A stretch of DNA of 64,000 nucleotides from NCBI RefSeq assembly GCF_910592395.1, contig NC_088308.1:21343501-21407500 (forward strand), in the 5' to 3' direction. The stretch is from Lineus longissimus (Eukaryota; Nemertea; Pilidiophora; Heteronemertea; Lineidae). The position numbers and the translations under genes were made by a program. The notes under the pieces were generated by a model. The model was given only the letters and a program-made list of their open reading frames with translations, was not told the DNA's origin and did not search any database. Shown one piece after another: positions 50,957 through 62,940 of this stretch (position 1 is the first letter of the stretch; each line of letters opens with the position of its first letter).

Positions 50957-53555
50957 ATGGGATTGAAGTTGTTCACCACCACTGTGGTGCTATTCGCAAT
51001 GTGGATTGCCTACTCATGGATTGACCTATTCGACCCAGGTAATTGCCGACGATGCGGCATGTAGGATATTACATGCATGATAAGATGTGCTACTTCATGT
51101 TGTAAAGAATATATTTTAAAAATATATTTATACCACATGTATATTCTAAGAGTATACATGTACCCGCAGTATCGACAGTTTCCATGTAGCCCCATCGACC
51201 CCTCTTCCGGGCTTAATATTGCTTAATAGACTCTATTTGCCTTTTAGTTATGGTTCGTGGGAAAAGAGTGTTGGTCACTGGAGCCAGCACTGGTATAGGT
51301 GAACAGTTAGCATATCAATACGCAGGAATGGGGGCGAAGGTCATGGTGACGGCGAGAAGAGAGGATGTGTTGAAAAAGGTTGGTGATTCTTCATCCTACA
51401 TGTCCTTACGGATATATGGTGCATTAATATTGATGTACAGATGTGGGTTGAAATAAACGCTTTGGCTCAGTTTATTACAGAAACATGTTGAAGTTTGGTG
51501 TTGCTTAAAACAGACAGATGTGATCGGACTCTTTCATAGTTGCCGTAAAATTTAACTTGAGATTCCAGTAGGCAGAAAATTAAAGTTGAATATAATGGGC
51601 AAATTATTGCATTGGTACATGCAATGTAAATAAATGAAGAACATATTTTCACCTTTTTGAAAGGTTGTTGCCAAATGCAAGGAGATCAGTGGAAAACCAC
51701 AGCAATACTACGTCACTGGTGACATGTCACGACTAGAAGATGCTGAAATGATTATGCAGGTAAAGCACACTTATAATGCCCATCATTAATTTTCCTCTGC
51801 TAATAGATGTCCTGTTAGTAATTAAATTGTATTGATATAAGAACCCCTTCAATATCACAAAATGACGGATGGCGGTCACAACTTACTCCTAACCAACGGC
51901 GTCAGAACTTACCATACTGCTCACCTTGTGCATATCTTTAAATTTCAAGAGAGTTTCTTCTGTATTTCTCAGAAAGTGGCCAGTACGGCACTGCTCGCAT
52001 TCTACTGACTTGTTGTCACTCTCAATAGTGCGTTATAAGAAAAATGCTATGTTGCACAAGGTGAGCAGTACCCTACCGCTTGCTTTCTACCATCGTACAT
52101 CCTACAACTAATCATTCCGACCGTTTCTTCTAGGCAGTAAAGGAGAAACTCGGAGGCCTTGATATCCTCGTTCTTAACCACGTAGGGCCGTTTGACTTCG
52201 GATGGTTTTCGGGGAAGGAGAATCTGACAAGATTCAATTATAAGACGACAGTTAACTATATATCCTACGTTCACCTAGCTGCTTATGCCTTACCTTTATT
52301 GAGAGAAAGTCCTGGGAGCAGTATTGTAGTCATATCCTCAGTCGCTGGTAGGTTTAAGCATTTTAAGACTTTAGTGGACAGTGGATACATATTCACCAAT
52401 CGAGGTCAGTACTCGCAGAATATTGGCAGATGTTGTAAATTTTAAGCAAGGCTAATAATTCCAAGACGTATGTTTCCGAAGACTTAATTGGTACATAGCA
52501 AGAACTTCATTGTATGTCTAAGCTATCGTTGCTTTGATTTACAAAATAAGAAAGAACTTTACACTGTATACTGTACAATACACTAAGCATTCTTTACACT
52601 TTCTTCCACCTTGCAGGAGTAATAGGAATGCCACCTAATGCCGAGTACGCCGCATCAAAGTTCGCATTGAGAGGATTCTTCCAGAGTCTTGCCGCACAAT
52701 TTGAAATCTTGGAACAGGACACCTCAGTTACCGTGTGCTTTTTAGGACCAATTGGTGAGGGTGGTTCTCACTATAAAACGCAAAATTTCCATAGGAATTT
52801 TTTGTGTTTTCGCGGATTTCACAAATAACCTAGTTTCAAAATTAATCGCGTAGAAGTATTGTTTTAATTGGAAAAACCAAAAGTAATTTCGTGATCAGCC
52901 TGCATACAAAAGTTGAATATTTTTTATTTTTATCATGAAATTCTTATGAAAAGTGCCAGAAATTTTTTGGTGTGTGTGTGTCTGTTTAAACGTGGTTTTG
53001 ATAGCAAGAGCATGTAGTTCTAAAACGTTATAAGTTAAAATTCATTTACACATTGTATACTTCAATTTGTGTCTTTCGACGTTGTGCCTGGTGAATGTAA
53101 AAATTTCTATTTATGATAGTTTTTTCCCTTGCAATAATCATCACAGGTGTAGCAGGTGAGCTTGAAGCTCTTCCACACTTAAACATTCGTCAGAAATATA
53201 AATCTTCAGAAATACGTTTCATTCGTATGAATTATGTATATCACGGTTGACGTGATGTTTTATGAAATGACTGACTCAAACCAATTTCTTTCCAGATACA
53301 GCTTCTGCTGTCAGAGTGTTACAAACGACGAGCATCGTTGGTAAGAATTTCAGCAGCTCCAATGCTATCAGTTTGGCTGATGTTTCGTCCACAGCATTGG
53401 CAGTCGTAAAGGCAGGGGCGCTGAAACAAGAAGAAATGTTTTATCCATATTATTTTAAAGTTGTTAATTTCCCCGGATTACAAAGAATAGTAAAGTACTT
53501 TGCAAATAAGTCATTTAAGAAAGGCTGGAGAGAGACATCTGAGGACACGAAATGA
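50957..53555 (+). CDS. HSD11B1L: 11beta-hydroxysteroid dehydrogenase 1-like SDR, complete 6-exon gene
   Basis: Classical short-chain dehydrogenase/reductase using NAD(P)(H), most like the HSD11B1/HSD11B1L group, expected on or in the ER membrane. Exons 50957-51038, 51248-51378, 51664-51759, 52134-52347, 52617-52754 and 53296-53555 join in phase to 306 codons plus TGA. Residues 1-20 form a hydrophobic signal anchor (LFTTTVVLFAMWIAYSW). Cofactor motif TGASTGIG lies at 38-45; catalytic residues are N118 (LNH), S172 (ISSVAG), Y185 and K189 (YAASK). Later blocks FLGPIDTASA and KAGALKQEEMFYPYY match the family. The ATG at 50957 has A at -3 and G at +4; the frame is open upstream with another in-frame ATG about 270 nt earlier, but that would bury the anchor. 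The real substrate cannot be told from sequence. Two repeats lie in its introns and a microexon candidate in intron 5. Confidence 0.93.
51915..52070. repeat. MITE-like inverted-repeat element in dehydrogenase intron 3
   Basis: TACTGCTCACCTTGTGCA at 51915-51932 is exactly inverted at 52053-52070, 18 of 18 bases, enclosing a 156-bp unit without coding capacity. It fits a tiny non-autonomous DNA transposon remnant or a hairpin; no clear target-site duplication was seen. Confidence 0.65.
52776..52900. repeat. Degenerate dispersed repeat, copy B (dehydrogenase intron 5)
   Basis: Second copy of the repeat at 49666-49800, aligned through TTTTCGCGGATTTCAC, AATAA and AATTGGAAAAACC. Same orientation as copy A. 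Starts just after the exon 5 donor. Confidence 0.6.
53147..53155 (+). other. Candidate 9-nt alternative microexon of the dehydrogenase
   Basis: GTGTAGCAG is preceded by a pyrimidine-rich tract ending CACAG and followed by GTGAGC, a strong donor. Its length (9 nt) and phase keep the frame: inclusion would insert Gly-Val-Ala between GPI and DTASA. Family members such as human HSD11B1 have no such insertion at this site, so skipping is the canonical form; inclusion is conjecture. Confidence 0.3.
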
Positions 53556-53958
53556 ACTAAGGACTGTTACAAGAGCATAACATATAAGGTTGACAACAGT
53601 GGTGGTTCTCGACACACCGCCATGTAATGGCCGGAATGGAACTTGCGTGTCTGGCTTATACATGGAAAGACTTTTTTATGCCTCCTTATTAAATCGACAT
53701 GTATCAACGTCCTTAACTGATTGAACGTTTAAGATTGTCAGTCATCAAAAAGAGTTATTAAATGCAGCATGTATGACAAAAAGTACATGTAGGTCAACAA
53801 AAACGACAACACGACCTTTGTATTTTGTGGCATGAAATCTGCTCTAACTTGTAGACCGTGTATCAGATGGACCTGACTGGCAATTAATTTTGGAAGAAGC
53901 AATATCTGAATAGTCGGTGATGAAGATTACAATAAGTTTTAGGTGCGAGCAGGCTGTG

Positions 53959-53964
53959 AATAAA
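53959..53964 (+). terminator. Poly(A) signal candidate for the dehydrogenase
   Basis: AATAAA about 400 nt after the stop codon; a variant ATTAAA occurs earlier at 53688-53693. Either could serve. Confidence 0.4.
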
Positions 53965-56900
53965 GACAATAGACAGTGTATTGGGCTAGGCCTGAGTTAT
54001 GTTAACTGCTAAAAAGGAGCAAAATAACGTAATGATGCAAAAGTTATGTCAAGCATTCCATTTATTTTAAAAAGCTTTTAAAAGCGACATGATTTATTGT
54101 GAATCTCTGAAACCGTTGTCTTTTGCTGATCCAATCGCCATCTGCAGTGAATGCGTCTTCCCGATAATATCGATCTCCTATTTGTTGAGGACAATCCTGG
54201 ACAAATGTTTGATTCGACAAACAAACGCCTGGATGGTGTGTTACGTTTACTTCCTCATGTAAAGTTCATTGATTTGCTGGGTCGGTTTATCGGGAATGCG
54301 GACTCGAGGGAGCATGCCTCAGGTATAACCAGTGATTGGATGCAGTCCAGCGCACGGTCAACATCAGTTTCTTTATTTGGTGCGGCGGCATGAATGTTCA
54401 CATGACAACGTGTAAGGTAGGATTTTTTTTCCGACGCAATAATATATAATTTTAACTGCATTATGCTTATATTGCCACTGCAGCTTTTACGTATCGTAAT
54501 CGTATCCAATGAAGAGGGCTATGAAAGATTGTGCTGATTTTATCATACTGATGAAACTAGCCACTAACAAAACATGTCAGTTGCGGGTTTTTTTAGTCAT
54601 GGTGGCAACATAATGTTTCAGAAATGCGGAAATTTATCACAACACACGTTGCATTTGATAAGGTATCAATTCAAGTGTTGATGTTGGGCATTATGACGAC
54701 CTTTTTTTAAATGATATACACAAATCCGACCATCCCTTTGGTTAGGAAAACATGTATCCATGAAGTACCATATGTTTGACATTTTCACTTCTCTTATAAT
54801 GAAGCGTACGTTGTTCAAATGTAAATGATGTACATTCGTATTGAAAGTTTGTGGGCTTTATGTTTTTAAATCCGTTGTCATTCCCCTAGGACTAAAACTG
54901 CGACATGATCAAATAGGACAACACATTATTTTTCATACTTACATACACTTATATGCCATGTGTCGGTCTATTCCAGTATACATGTAGGTGCATGCGTTCA
55001 TCAGAAACCGGCTGTCGGCATCTCCAGTGGCAATGGCAAACGGAGCCAAATGTGGTGTATAAGTTAGACCAATACAAAAACAAACAAAAAACAGCTGCAA
55101 ATGAAAGATGTCAAAAAATGGCAGTACGAAAAAAGAAGCTTCCGCATCTGTCAGAATCAATTGCACACCATCAGTTCACCCGCCGTTTAATGTTCTAAAC
55201 CCATATGTCAGCGAGTGCAACGTGTGTTTTTTACAGGAAGATCGATAAACTCATCAATCATCTCTCAACATGCCAAAATTTCGTGTCTTGCCATAATTCA
55301 ATTTAACGATTTATGATGGACTGACCCAACTTCTGTCATTAATTGAATAGCTCGAAAAGCTGTGATGTTTGGTAAATCATCTTGATTGTTTCCGGGCTGT
55401 GATTCTGCATATCATTTGTCACATTAAACCTATGTCTAAATTCGTAGGAATTATATTGCGTTTTGTATTGAACATTAGCAACAAAGCTGTGACGAAAACT
55501 AAGCAGTGGGTGATGTTACACATGTTGAAAAGCTATACATCCAATCAATCCAGTTTTATAAAATGCATTATTATAATGCTTTCTCCACGGATTGGACCTG
55601 ACCATTTTCCTTGTTATTGTATTTAATACGTCTGACTCGGCTGTAAAAACTAAGCGCCGAGACATATCGATTTCGTCGCATTAATGGCAGAATCAGAAAT
55701 CGTTACAGCCAAATCTGCAATTAAACAATCAAACCGACGTAGGCTGCTATTCTATTTGAGGCTAAGTGTTGAATCGAAATTAACGTGTATTGAACTAATA
55801 ACCAGAGAATAGAATATCATAAAACAACAGCTGGTCCGGTTTGTTGCAAAAAAATAGAAAAAAAATGTAATCTTAACAGAGTGCATCTTATTCGATATAC
55901 TGTACATGTCTGACTACCGGACACAAGACCAATTTCAAGAATAATGGCCGAACGTATATTTCAGCTTTTGAAATGAGTCCATTTTGAAATGAGTCCATTT
56001 CAAAACAGGTCCCGTGATATACACAATTATTACGACAATCAGTATTTTTATTATAAAACTTGAAATGAAGAGCCATATGGTTCTAATCGGTTCATATTCC
56101 GGACGTGAAAAACGACAGGGTAGTGCTCGATTTAATTTGTCTTTTATAATGGCTGAAGGTTGCATTCTGCTACAATGATTGGCGCCTGAAATGACCGATT
56201 TTTCCGGAAATGTCGCCCACAAGATTGCGCCAGCATGCAGTTTTCTTATTTGATGCGCTGCGGTATGCATGTGTACTTCTAATAAGCGTAAAGCTGGGAC
56301 TTCACTCTCTCGATTTAATCATGTGGCAGGGTTGCTTTCGGTTTTCGTATTTCCAATAACCGCTGGTGAATCTGGTTGTACAATAATCACAGGCAATAAT
56401 AAGTTTTATCGAAATCCAAATAGGAAAAAAATGTGTTGAGAGCACATCTGTGCACCAATCCTGTTACTTTTTTGCAGTTGATTGGGACCGCTTCACCGGG
56501 ACTGGTTGCCAGTGTTACGTAGAAGTAGAAATGCCCCTCACCCCCATGGAATAAGTGGGTGAGGGGCATCGGATTTTTTTATTGTGCCTCTTCGACAGCT
56601 CCTATCAGAACTCAACATAGCCCGTATTTATCTTAGCTGTGTTTGCGATGCATCTACACCAACGCATGATGAAACACTGTACCGTCTTGATTCACCAGTA
56701 TCAATTTGTTAATTAATTTGCGTATCAATATTTATTCCCCCAATCGTCATCTTGAATTTCTTCGGTTTATTATCAATCGCTGCAGCAAGAAGACGTGGTT
56801 AAGATCGAATGACTGACTGATCAGTTATCAATGGCAGTACCTAGCTACAAGTAAGTCTAAAATGTAATCTTTTGACCACACAAGCAGGGACTTTGAGCAC

Positions 56901-58667
56901 CTGCATTTGAACATGAGAACAGCCGCTAGAACAAGACAATTACCAGTGTCCTCCAGTGCGTTCCCTCTTGGGTACTGACTCGCAGTTCAGGTATGGATTG
57001 GAAGTGACAATTATCTGGCATGAATAAGAACAGGTATTGATACTGCCATGAGCATTGTGTATCACTCTTAGCCAATTACGTTTCTGAAGCCGTCACGAAA
57101 TGATTGATTGATGGGTCTAACAGGAGAGAGAAAATAGCTGGGATCATTCCCGAACAGGTGTCAGATTTGTGCCGTCCATGTACCTATAATAGCAATAGTC
57201 TTAAGGTCCAGGCTACTCCTTGTTGCATGATGTCAGAAAGGGCAAAAGGCGTATGTGAGAAATTTCACTGCAGGGGCCAAAGGTGTGGTCATGGCAACAA
57301 GACAAAACCGTGTCGATGGTGCGCGGTTATGCAATAATCACGATTTTAATTTGTCGAACGGTGTGTTACCCGAAACCCAAGTCGTGGGGTTACATGACCG
57401 ACGGCAGCCTGAATAATTAGCACTCAACTTTTGAGTAGTATTGCTTATTATCATTTCCATGTATGTATAATATTGAATACTAGTTAGTCTGGCTGCCTTG
57501 GACGCCACTCATACCGATTTTCTGATAAGACTCTTGTATCATATACTGATATCATGAATATCCTTATTTTGTATAGCGACGTCTACTGCTAGCTTTTCTA
57601 CGTGTACATGACAATCATACAAATGGAAGCATTAGTATCTCTTTGAGACCAGCAAATTTCGTTGTCTAATGAAAACCATCCCTAAAATAATGTCTCGGAT
57701 AAAGAAAAAAGTTTCTCGAACAATCTAGATTGACGTCTATTAACTCTATTTCGAGTTGGTCTCATCAGAATGTTCCATTTCGATCATCAATACCGTTCGA
57801 TACGTTAAAACTATCCAAATAATGATATACATATATACCTTTATGTGCTATTACGGAGGATTAAGTATTAAGATAGTGCTGTAATAAATGTGGATGAGAT
57901 ACATAAGGCGTTACCACAATATGGAAGCACGTGCTTCGGTAATGGTAGGCAATGGGTAGGTTTCGCAGTCCCAACAAACGAAGCCATTCAAACTTCAAAG
58001 GTCTGTCGTGAGATTTCTCCCACCGTATTTAATTTACGCAACACTGATAAATCATTTTCTGTACTTAGTCGTGCTACAGTAGGTGTACGAGGAACGTAAT
58101 TTTTTTTGAAAACTTTTCGTAAGACTTCCAAAACCTGCCTATTGCCGCGAGACTGAAAACAAATCCATCTGGCTCTGGGATTTTATTATGTCATTTCGAT
58201 GGTAATAGGATGAGCAGAGTTGTTGTTATAATTCCCTCGTTTTGTCTAGGCAATCATTTCATCGATTTCCACTTCAGCACGTTCTTGTTAAGTCCATGCC
58301 ATTTCTTTTTATCGCATTGTCATATTGTTAACATAATCCTCGCTACGATGATTGACACATTCCACTCAAACTTCTTCGACTCATTGAGAATGTATTAATA
58401 AGCGAAGGATTATAATAAATGCGAACTGCTATAAAATAAGCTATTAGTGGTTGTCTATGTACTATAGTCATTTCCTTAAATGTTTTGTCCACATCATTTG
58501 GGGCTCTGGAGCGCAAATAACACTAAAGATGTATTTGAAGTCTCAAACGATGCAGAAAATAAAAATGGCACTATGTAGGCAGTCTGTTTCGAGAAAGACA
58601 AACTGATATTCTAATATGCGAAGAACTAGTCGACATGTATTTCAGCTTTAAACGTGGAAGAAAAATA
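53965..58667. other. Intergenic DNA, no gene recognised
   Basis: AT-rich, open frames under 112 codons without recognisable domains. A cysteine-rich 77-codon frame at 57104-57337 has no convincing start or family. A short tandem duplication (ATTTTGAAATGAGTCC-type unit) lies at 55965-56000, and a strong hairpin at 56531-56569. Confidence 0.55.
56531..56569. repeat. Perfect 13-bp-arm hairpin followed by a T run
   Basis: ATGCCCCTCACCC and GGGTGAGGGGCAT pair perfectly around a 13-base loop; CGGA and seven T residues follow at 56570-56580. The shape resembles an intrinsic terminator but the context is eukaryotic. It might be a structured 3' end of a Pol III-type or retroposed RNA, or chance. Confidence 0.6.
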
Positions 58668-59134
58668 GGGAGTTTCCGCATCGCTTACGATTACGACTTT
58701 GAAATCGTAATCGTAATACTCTCAAAACCGGCATGAACCAGAAATTTTGTTTCCGCATTCACACCAACGACTTGGTGTACTGTAGTATAGGCCCTATACT
58801 CTGCTCTCATGCTCTGGGTGCACTTTTCTCGGCGCTAAAACATGATCAAAATCGCCGTTGATCAAATTAAATGCAGTTCCTATGTTTGACAGATATGTTC
58901 TAAAGTATTCTTCAATGAATATTTCACCTTGAATTTAATATGTAGCGTGGGAAATAGGCTTTTCGCTAATCCATGTAATCGTTTTTCGACTAACGAAGAT
59001 CAGCCGGAATCCTCGTAAGAACGAGACGAAAGTACCATCGACGATTTCGCTGGGGACGACGTAGCACCAAAAATCGATGACGTCAAACACAAATCGTAAT
59101 CGTAATAGTAATCGTAAGCGATGCGGAAACTCGC
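58668..59134. mobile_element. MITE-like DNA transposon, 467 bp, TA target duplication
   Basis: A 25-bp perfect inverted repeat (left 58670-58694, starting GAGTTTCCGCATCGCTTACG; right 59108-59132) bounds the element. Extending to GGGAGTTTCCGC on the left and its near-complement GCGGAAACTCGC on the right leaves TA on both sides (58666-58667 and 59135-59136), consistent with a Tc1/mariner-type or similar TA-inserting superfamily. Subterminal AAATCGTAATCGTAATA is directly repeated at 58702 and 59091. There is no transposase frame, so it is non-autonomous. Confidence 0.8.
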
Positions 59135-59647
59135 TAACACAGTTTGCCACTTTGCCAAAGGCCTAACTTGAAATTTAAATTGAAAGGCGATTAAATCTTA
59201 AGCAGTGCTGCTCATTAAATTCCGATTTTAAGCGCCACTGGGCACAACAGTTGTGCATCACTGAGGAGTGGTTAGTGTAACGTGCAATTAATGTGGTTTT
59301 TTTTTAATTTGTCTTCGTCACTTAACTACTGCGCATAGCAGTAATAACTTATAAAATGTTGAATACGTTGCCTTCTTTTTCAATGGCAACTGTTATGGAT
59401 TATTACAATAAAATATATTTGGGATTTAGAAAAAAGATTTATTGCGTGAGGATCCAGCATCTGACGCATGAAACCCGCATTAGCACAACGTTCTGTGGAC
59501 TTGGTATACCCAGTTAACCTGGTTTTGTTGTTAATTGTCAATTTGGTGGCCATATAATAATATTGCAAACGAAATGTACGCAGACAGATGCTTATTGTTG
59601 AATGTTCAATAAAAGATGTATGCTTGAAATGTATATTTATGAAGATG
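59135..59647. other. Spacer between MITE and LINE fragment
   Basis: AT-rich, with a T9 run near 59297. No gene or repeat structure recognised. Confidence 0.6.
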
Positions 59648-60077
59648 TAATGTAATGTAAAATTTATATAGAGCGCCTTACCACCGTGAAAAAACGTGTT
59701 CAAGGCGCTACTCCTCAAAAGGCTCCACGGAATAGCCATGCCTTCAGCTGACGCTTGAAGGAGAAAATATTGGTACTTTGGATTGATTTGATTTCAGGGG
59801 GGAGCTGGTTTCATAGGAAGGGGGCACATGCAGAAAAAGCTCTGTCGCCATACGAGGTCCTGGTGCGTTTTGCTAGCAACTTGACACTAGATGAGGACCT
59901 CGTATGACGAACAGTTTTTGCGAGAGGTAGATGAAGATAACCAGGGGCCAGTCCGTGGAGCACCTTGAAACAGTGAAGTAGCACCTTGAACTGAACCCGT
60001 GCCTCAATCGGAAGCCAGTGCAGTTCTTTTAGCACGGGTGTGATATGCTCACGCTGTAGAGTAACTGACTGTAACAT
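59648..60077 (-). mobile_element. 5'-truncated, inactivated L2/CR1-like LINE (3' end)
   Basis: On the minus strand from 60077 the frame encodes the C-terminal tail of a non-LTR retrotransposon polymerase: HITPVLKELHWLPIEARVQF, HCFKVLHGLAPGYL, RTRTSYGDRAFSACAPFL. The next codon, expected to be Trp in the family, is TGA at 59813-59811; the frame then continues NQLPPEIKSIQSTNIFSFKR and QLKAWLF to a second stop. The 3' UTR has GCGCCTTGAACACG and GGCGCTCTATATAAAT, and ends in tandem ATTAC repeats (59648-59660), as in L2/CR1-type elements. Only the last part of ORF2 is present, so the copy is dead. Clade assignment is by eye. Confidence 0.85.
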
Positions 60078-62125
60078 TGGTTGTGGGCATGGCAGATTGA
60101 GATGAATAGAAAAAGATCGTAATTTTCAGCACACACAGATTTAGGTTATTGGGAAGGTTGTTTTTTTGCATTTCGACCTGGAAATAGGAAACCAATTAAA
60201 TTGTGATCGATCTCCGTGAAAGCTCATTTGTGACTATGGTACATGGGTTGTTGAAAGGCATCAGCAAAATAATAGAAATCATCATTCTATCCACTTCGGT
60301 CGAATCACAGTGCAAATATTTTGCAAACTGCCTTGGTTCTTTATTTTCCTGTTTTGAGTCAATCTGTCGCTCTTGTCCCATCTACACTCAAATGTGTAGT
60401 GCAACAGGTCTAATCAATCCAGATGCCGATCTGGTTACTGTGCATATATGAAAACAAAAGGCACATTATATTGGCCTCCTGGCCGTGATGAGCTGGTGAA
60501 TGCTAGTCCAAACCAGCGGGCGCCTGGAGAGGAAATAGATAATTCTTAGACAAATTGACGAATGCGGAATAAGCTTCAATTTACAACATCAATATTGATA
60601 TCAAATTTACACGTATTGATTGAATTAGTTGTCCATTATTTGCAATGATGGACTGTCCATCCATTCACTTGGCTCCAGTGAATTCATTTACGAAATGTGT
60701 ACAGCCAATCCCCATGTACAGTGTGACGTATACCGCTTCTTATTCATGCTCACTATTTGTCAGGACTGCATGAAAAGTATTAAGGTTCACATACGGTGAA
60801 CATTCGATTTAAGATCTTCATTTGTGTACGCATCTCTGTTGATTAAACACAAGTATGGTCTTAGTTTCATCGCTCAAGACCGTTTCTGAATATTCGGGTC
60901 AGGACCTATGCACATGGTCGTTCAATGCAATTTAACATATTCAACTCGGCAGACAATGGTTGACGGCACCAATTTGTCTGATGGTCATAGCGTCAGGTTC
61001 CTTCTTGGCCTTTGTGTCGATTTCGTAGTAATGAATAAAGCGATCTTATATCAGTGAACACAGAGTGTGTATTTCCCACTATTTCTTCCATGCTTCGTTT
61101 AACATTACAATTTACACATACGCCATCTCCTCATTCTCATAACACAATTTTCACAGTCCATTCGCCACAAATATTCACACACTCATGCAAAACGCGACGC
61201 CGATACAGAAGGAGTATTAGTTGTAATTTTCCACTTGATTACGAACCATCAACCAAGCATTAACAGAATTCTGTCGCGGCACACACAAACATGTCCTTCC
61301 CTTCCCAATGCTGATCTCCACTTACTCCAATCATATGATCGGTATACTTATATTGCACTGGATGGTACATTGTCAGGGGCCCTTGATCTAACAATAACGA
61401 GTAGCTAGATAACAATCACAACGTAAGATCTTGCTTCGGATAACCTAAGGGTTTGCCATGTGTACTGCGTCCTATCAAAATTGGCTTCATCAAGGTCATC
61501 GCCTCCATGCGACTCCAGTAAGGCAACCCTCCCTCGGAGACTTGGGTTTCCTCAGTCTGCCCCCCGGGTCTGCCCCTTTGGGTGATATCTCCATAATGCA
61601 CACATCTCAAACAATACATATCGACTTCATTTACTCTTGCTTTCCACTCAGATTGTTTGCTTGTCACTTTACCTGATTCCACTCGACTATGCAAAAAATG
61701 ATAAGCAGAAAGCAACAACAACATTACCAGATAAATATACTCTTGCTATATATACTTGTCCAGTTCAGCATTAATTTCTATTCTTGAACACCTGATCAGC
61801 TGAACTTGTTATAAGCTAAAGGCAAGAAAAAATTATCTTAATCTTTTGAGAAGATCTTCCTCACACAGATTCCTTATTGTGCCATCTCTATCCCTCAAAA
61901 TCTCAGATAAGAAAATGTTAGAGTAATAAAAACTAAATCTACTCAGAAAATGAAAAGTTTAAATCCTCATGACAAAATCGATATCTTTCAAAGTAGGGGG
62001 ATTGCCATATCTTGTGAGGCTCTGCCAGGATTTGAATGCGACATAAGATGCAGCAACCCAATTATCGACATCAGTGAGCTAATTTGAATCGACATAGTCT
62101 TAAAACATCTATCGAAGCCATCGCG
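60078..62125. other. Intergenic DNA, no gene recognised
   Basis: No domain-like protein seen. A 102-codon minus frame at 61416-61724 and an overlapping plus frame lie in a slightly GC-richer patch (61440-61680) that I cannot identify. Confidence 0.5.
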
Positions 62126-62308
62126 ATCGATTCAAGTCTTAATTGAAATATTGAGTGTTTAAGACAGTTAGCGTATCTTGGAATGTTTCAATTTTTTTCA
62201 ATCCGTTATCATTGACATCGCTATCGATTCAAGTCTTAATTGAAATATTGAGTGTTTAAGACAGTTAGCGTATCTTAGATTTTTTGTTTCGATCCGTTAT
62301 CATTGACA
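62126..62308. repeat. 97-bp tandem duplication
   Basis: ATCGATTCAAGTCTTAATTG begins copies at 62126 and 62223; both include TAAGACAGTTAGCGTATCTT and end near CCGTTATCATTGACA. Copies are almost identical in their first two thirds, with small indels in the T-rich part. Recent local duplication, no coding role seen. Confidence 0.85.
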
Positions 62309-62940
62309 GATATTTAGGTTAGAGCCGCATGCCGTTCATTCATGGCCTTTCATCGCTTTCATACGTCAATCTGAATCACACTTTTGCTAACCAATGTATC
62401 AATTGTTTTTTAAAATTCTGACTGCTGCAATGAGACGATGCCAATTTTAGCACTGTGTTATACACATGAGAGACAAGTCGTTTCTATTTACCCGAAAGGT
62501 GACTTTGAAAGATGGTGGCCAAGATTCTGGGAAGTCACAAATTATGGAAATGGTTCTGAACCTATGTATACCGCAGCAGTATCCTATACCTTGCGAAATG
62601 AACTTCGGATTCTTTCTTTCACTGCCAGACTCTGCTATGGCCCTCGGAACAGGGGCATTCTTAGACAGTAGATAGATTGCCCGCTAAATGACCGGGGGCA
62701 TGTGACCTGCAGAACAGTGAGATAATAAAGATGTTAATGATGAGAATCTGTCACTCAGACAGTCGCAAGTAAGCTTGAATATAATCGTTCATAAAAACCG
62801 TTGACCTGAAATATTTCCTGCCTGCACTCAATTTGTCACTCACACTTCATTTCTTTGATGAGAGGAGATAATGGTTCGCCAGTGACAGTTGCACCCGGTT
62901 TGACGTTCAGAGGGCCCGGCAGGTCACCTGCAGGCCACCT

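Noticed and set aside
54151-54393. 80-codon plus-strand open frame after the dehydrogenase gene
   Set aside because: No recognisable domain; possibly protein-like in part but nothing in context supports it.
57104-57337. Cysteine-rich 77-codon frame, possible secreted peptide
   Set aside because: No signal peptide and no cysteine framework I recognise; not enough support.
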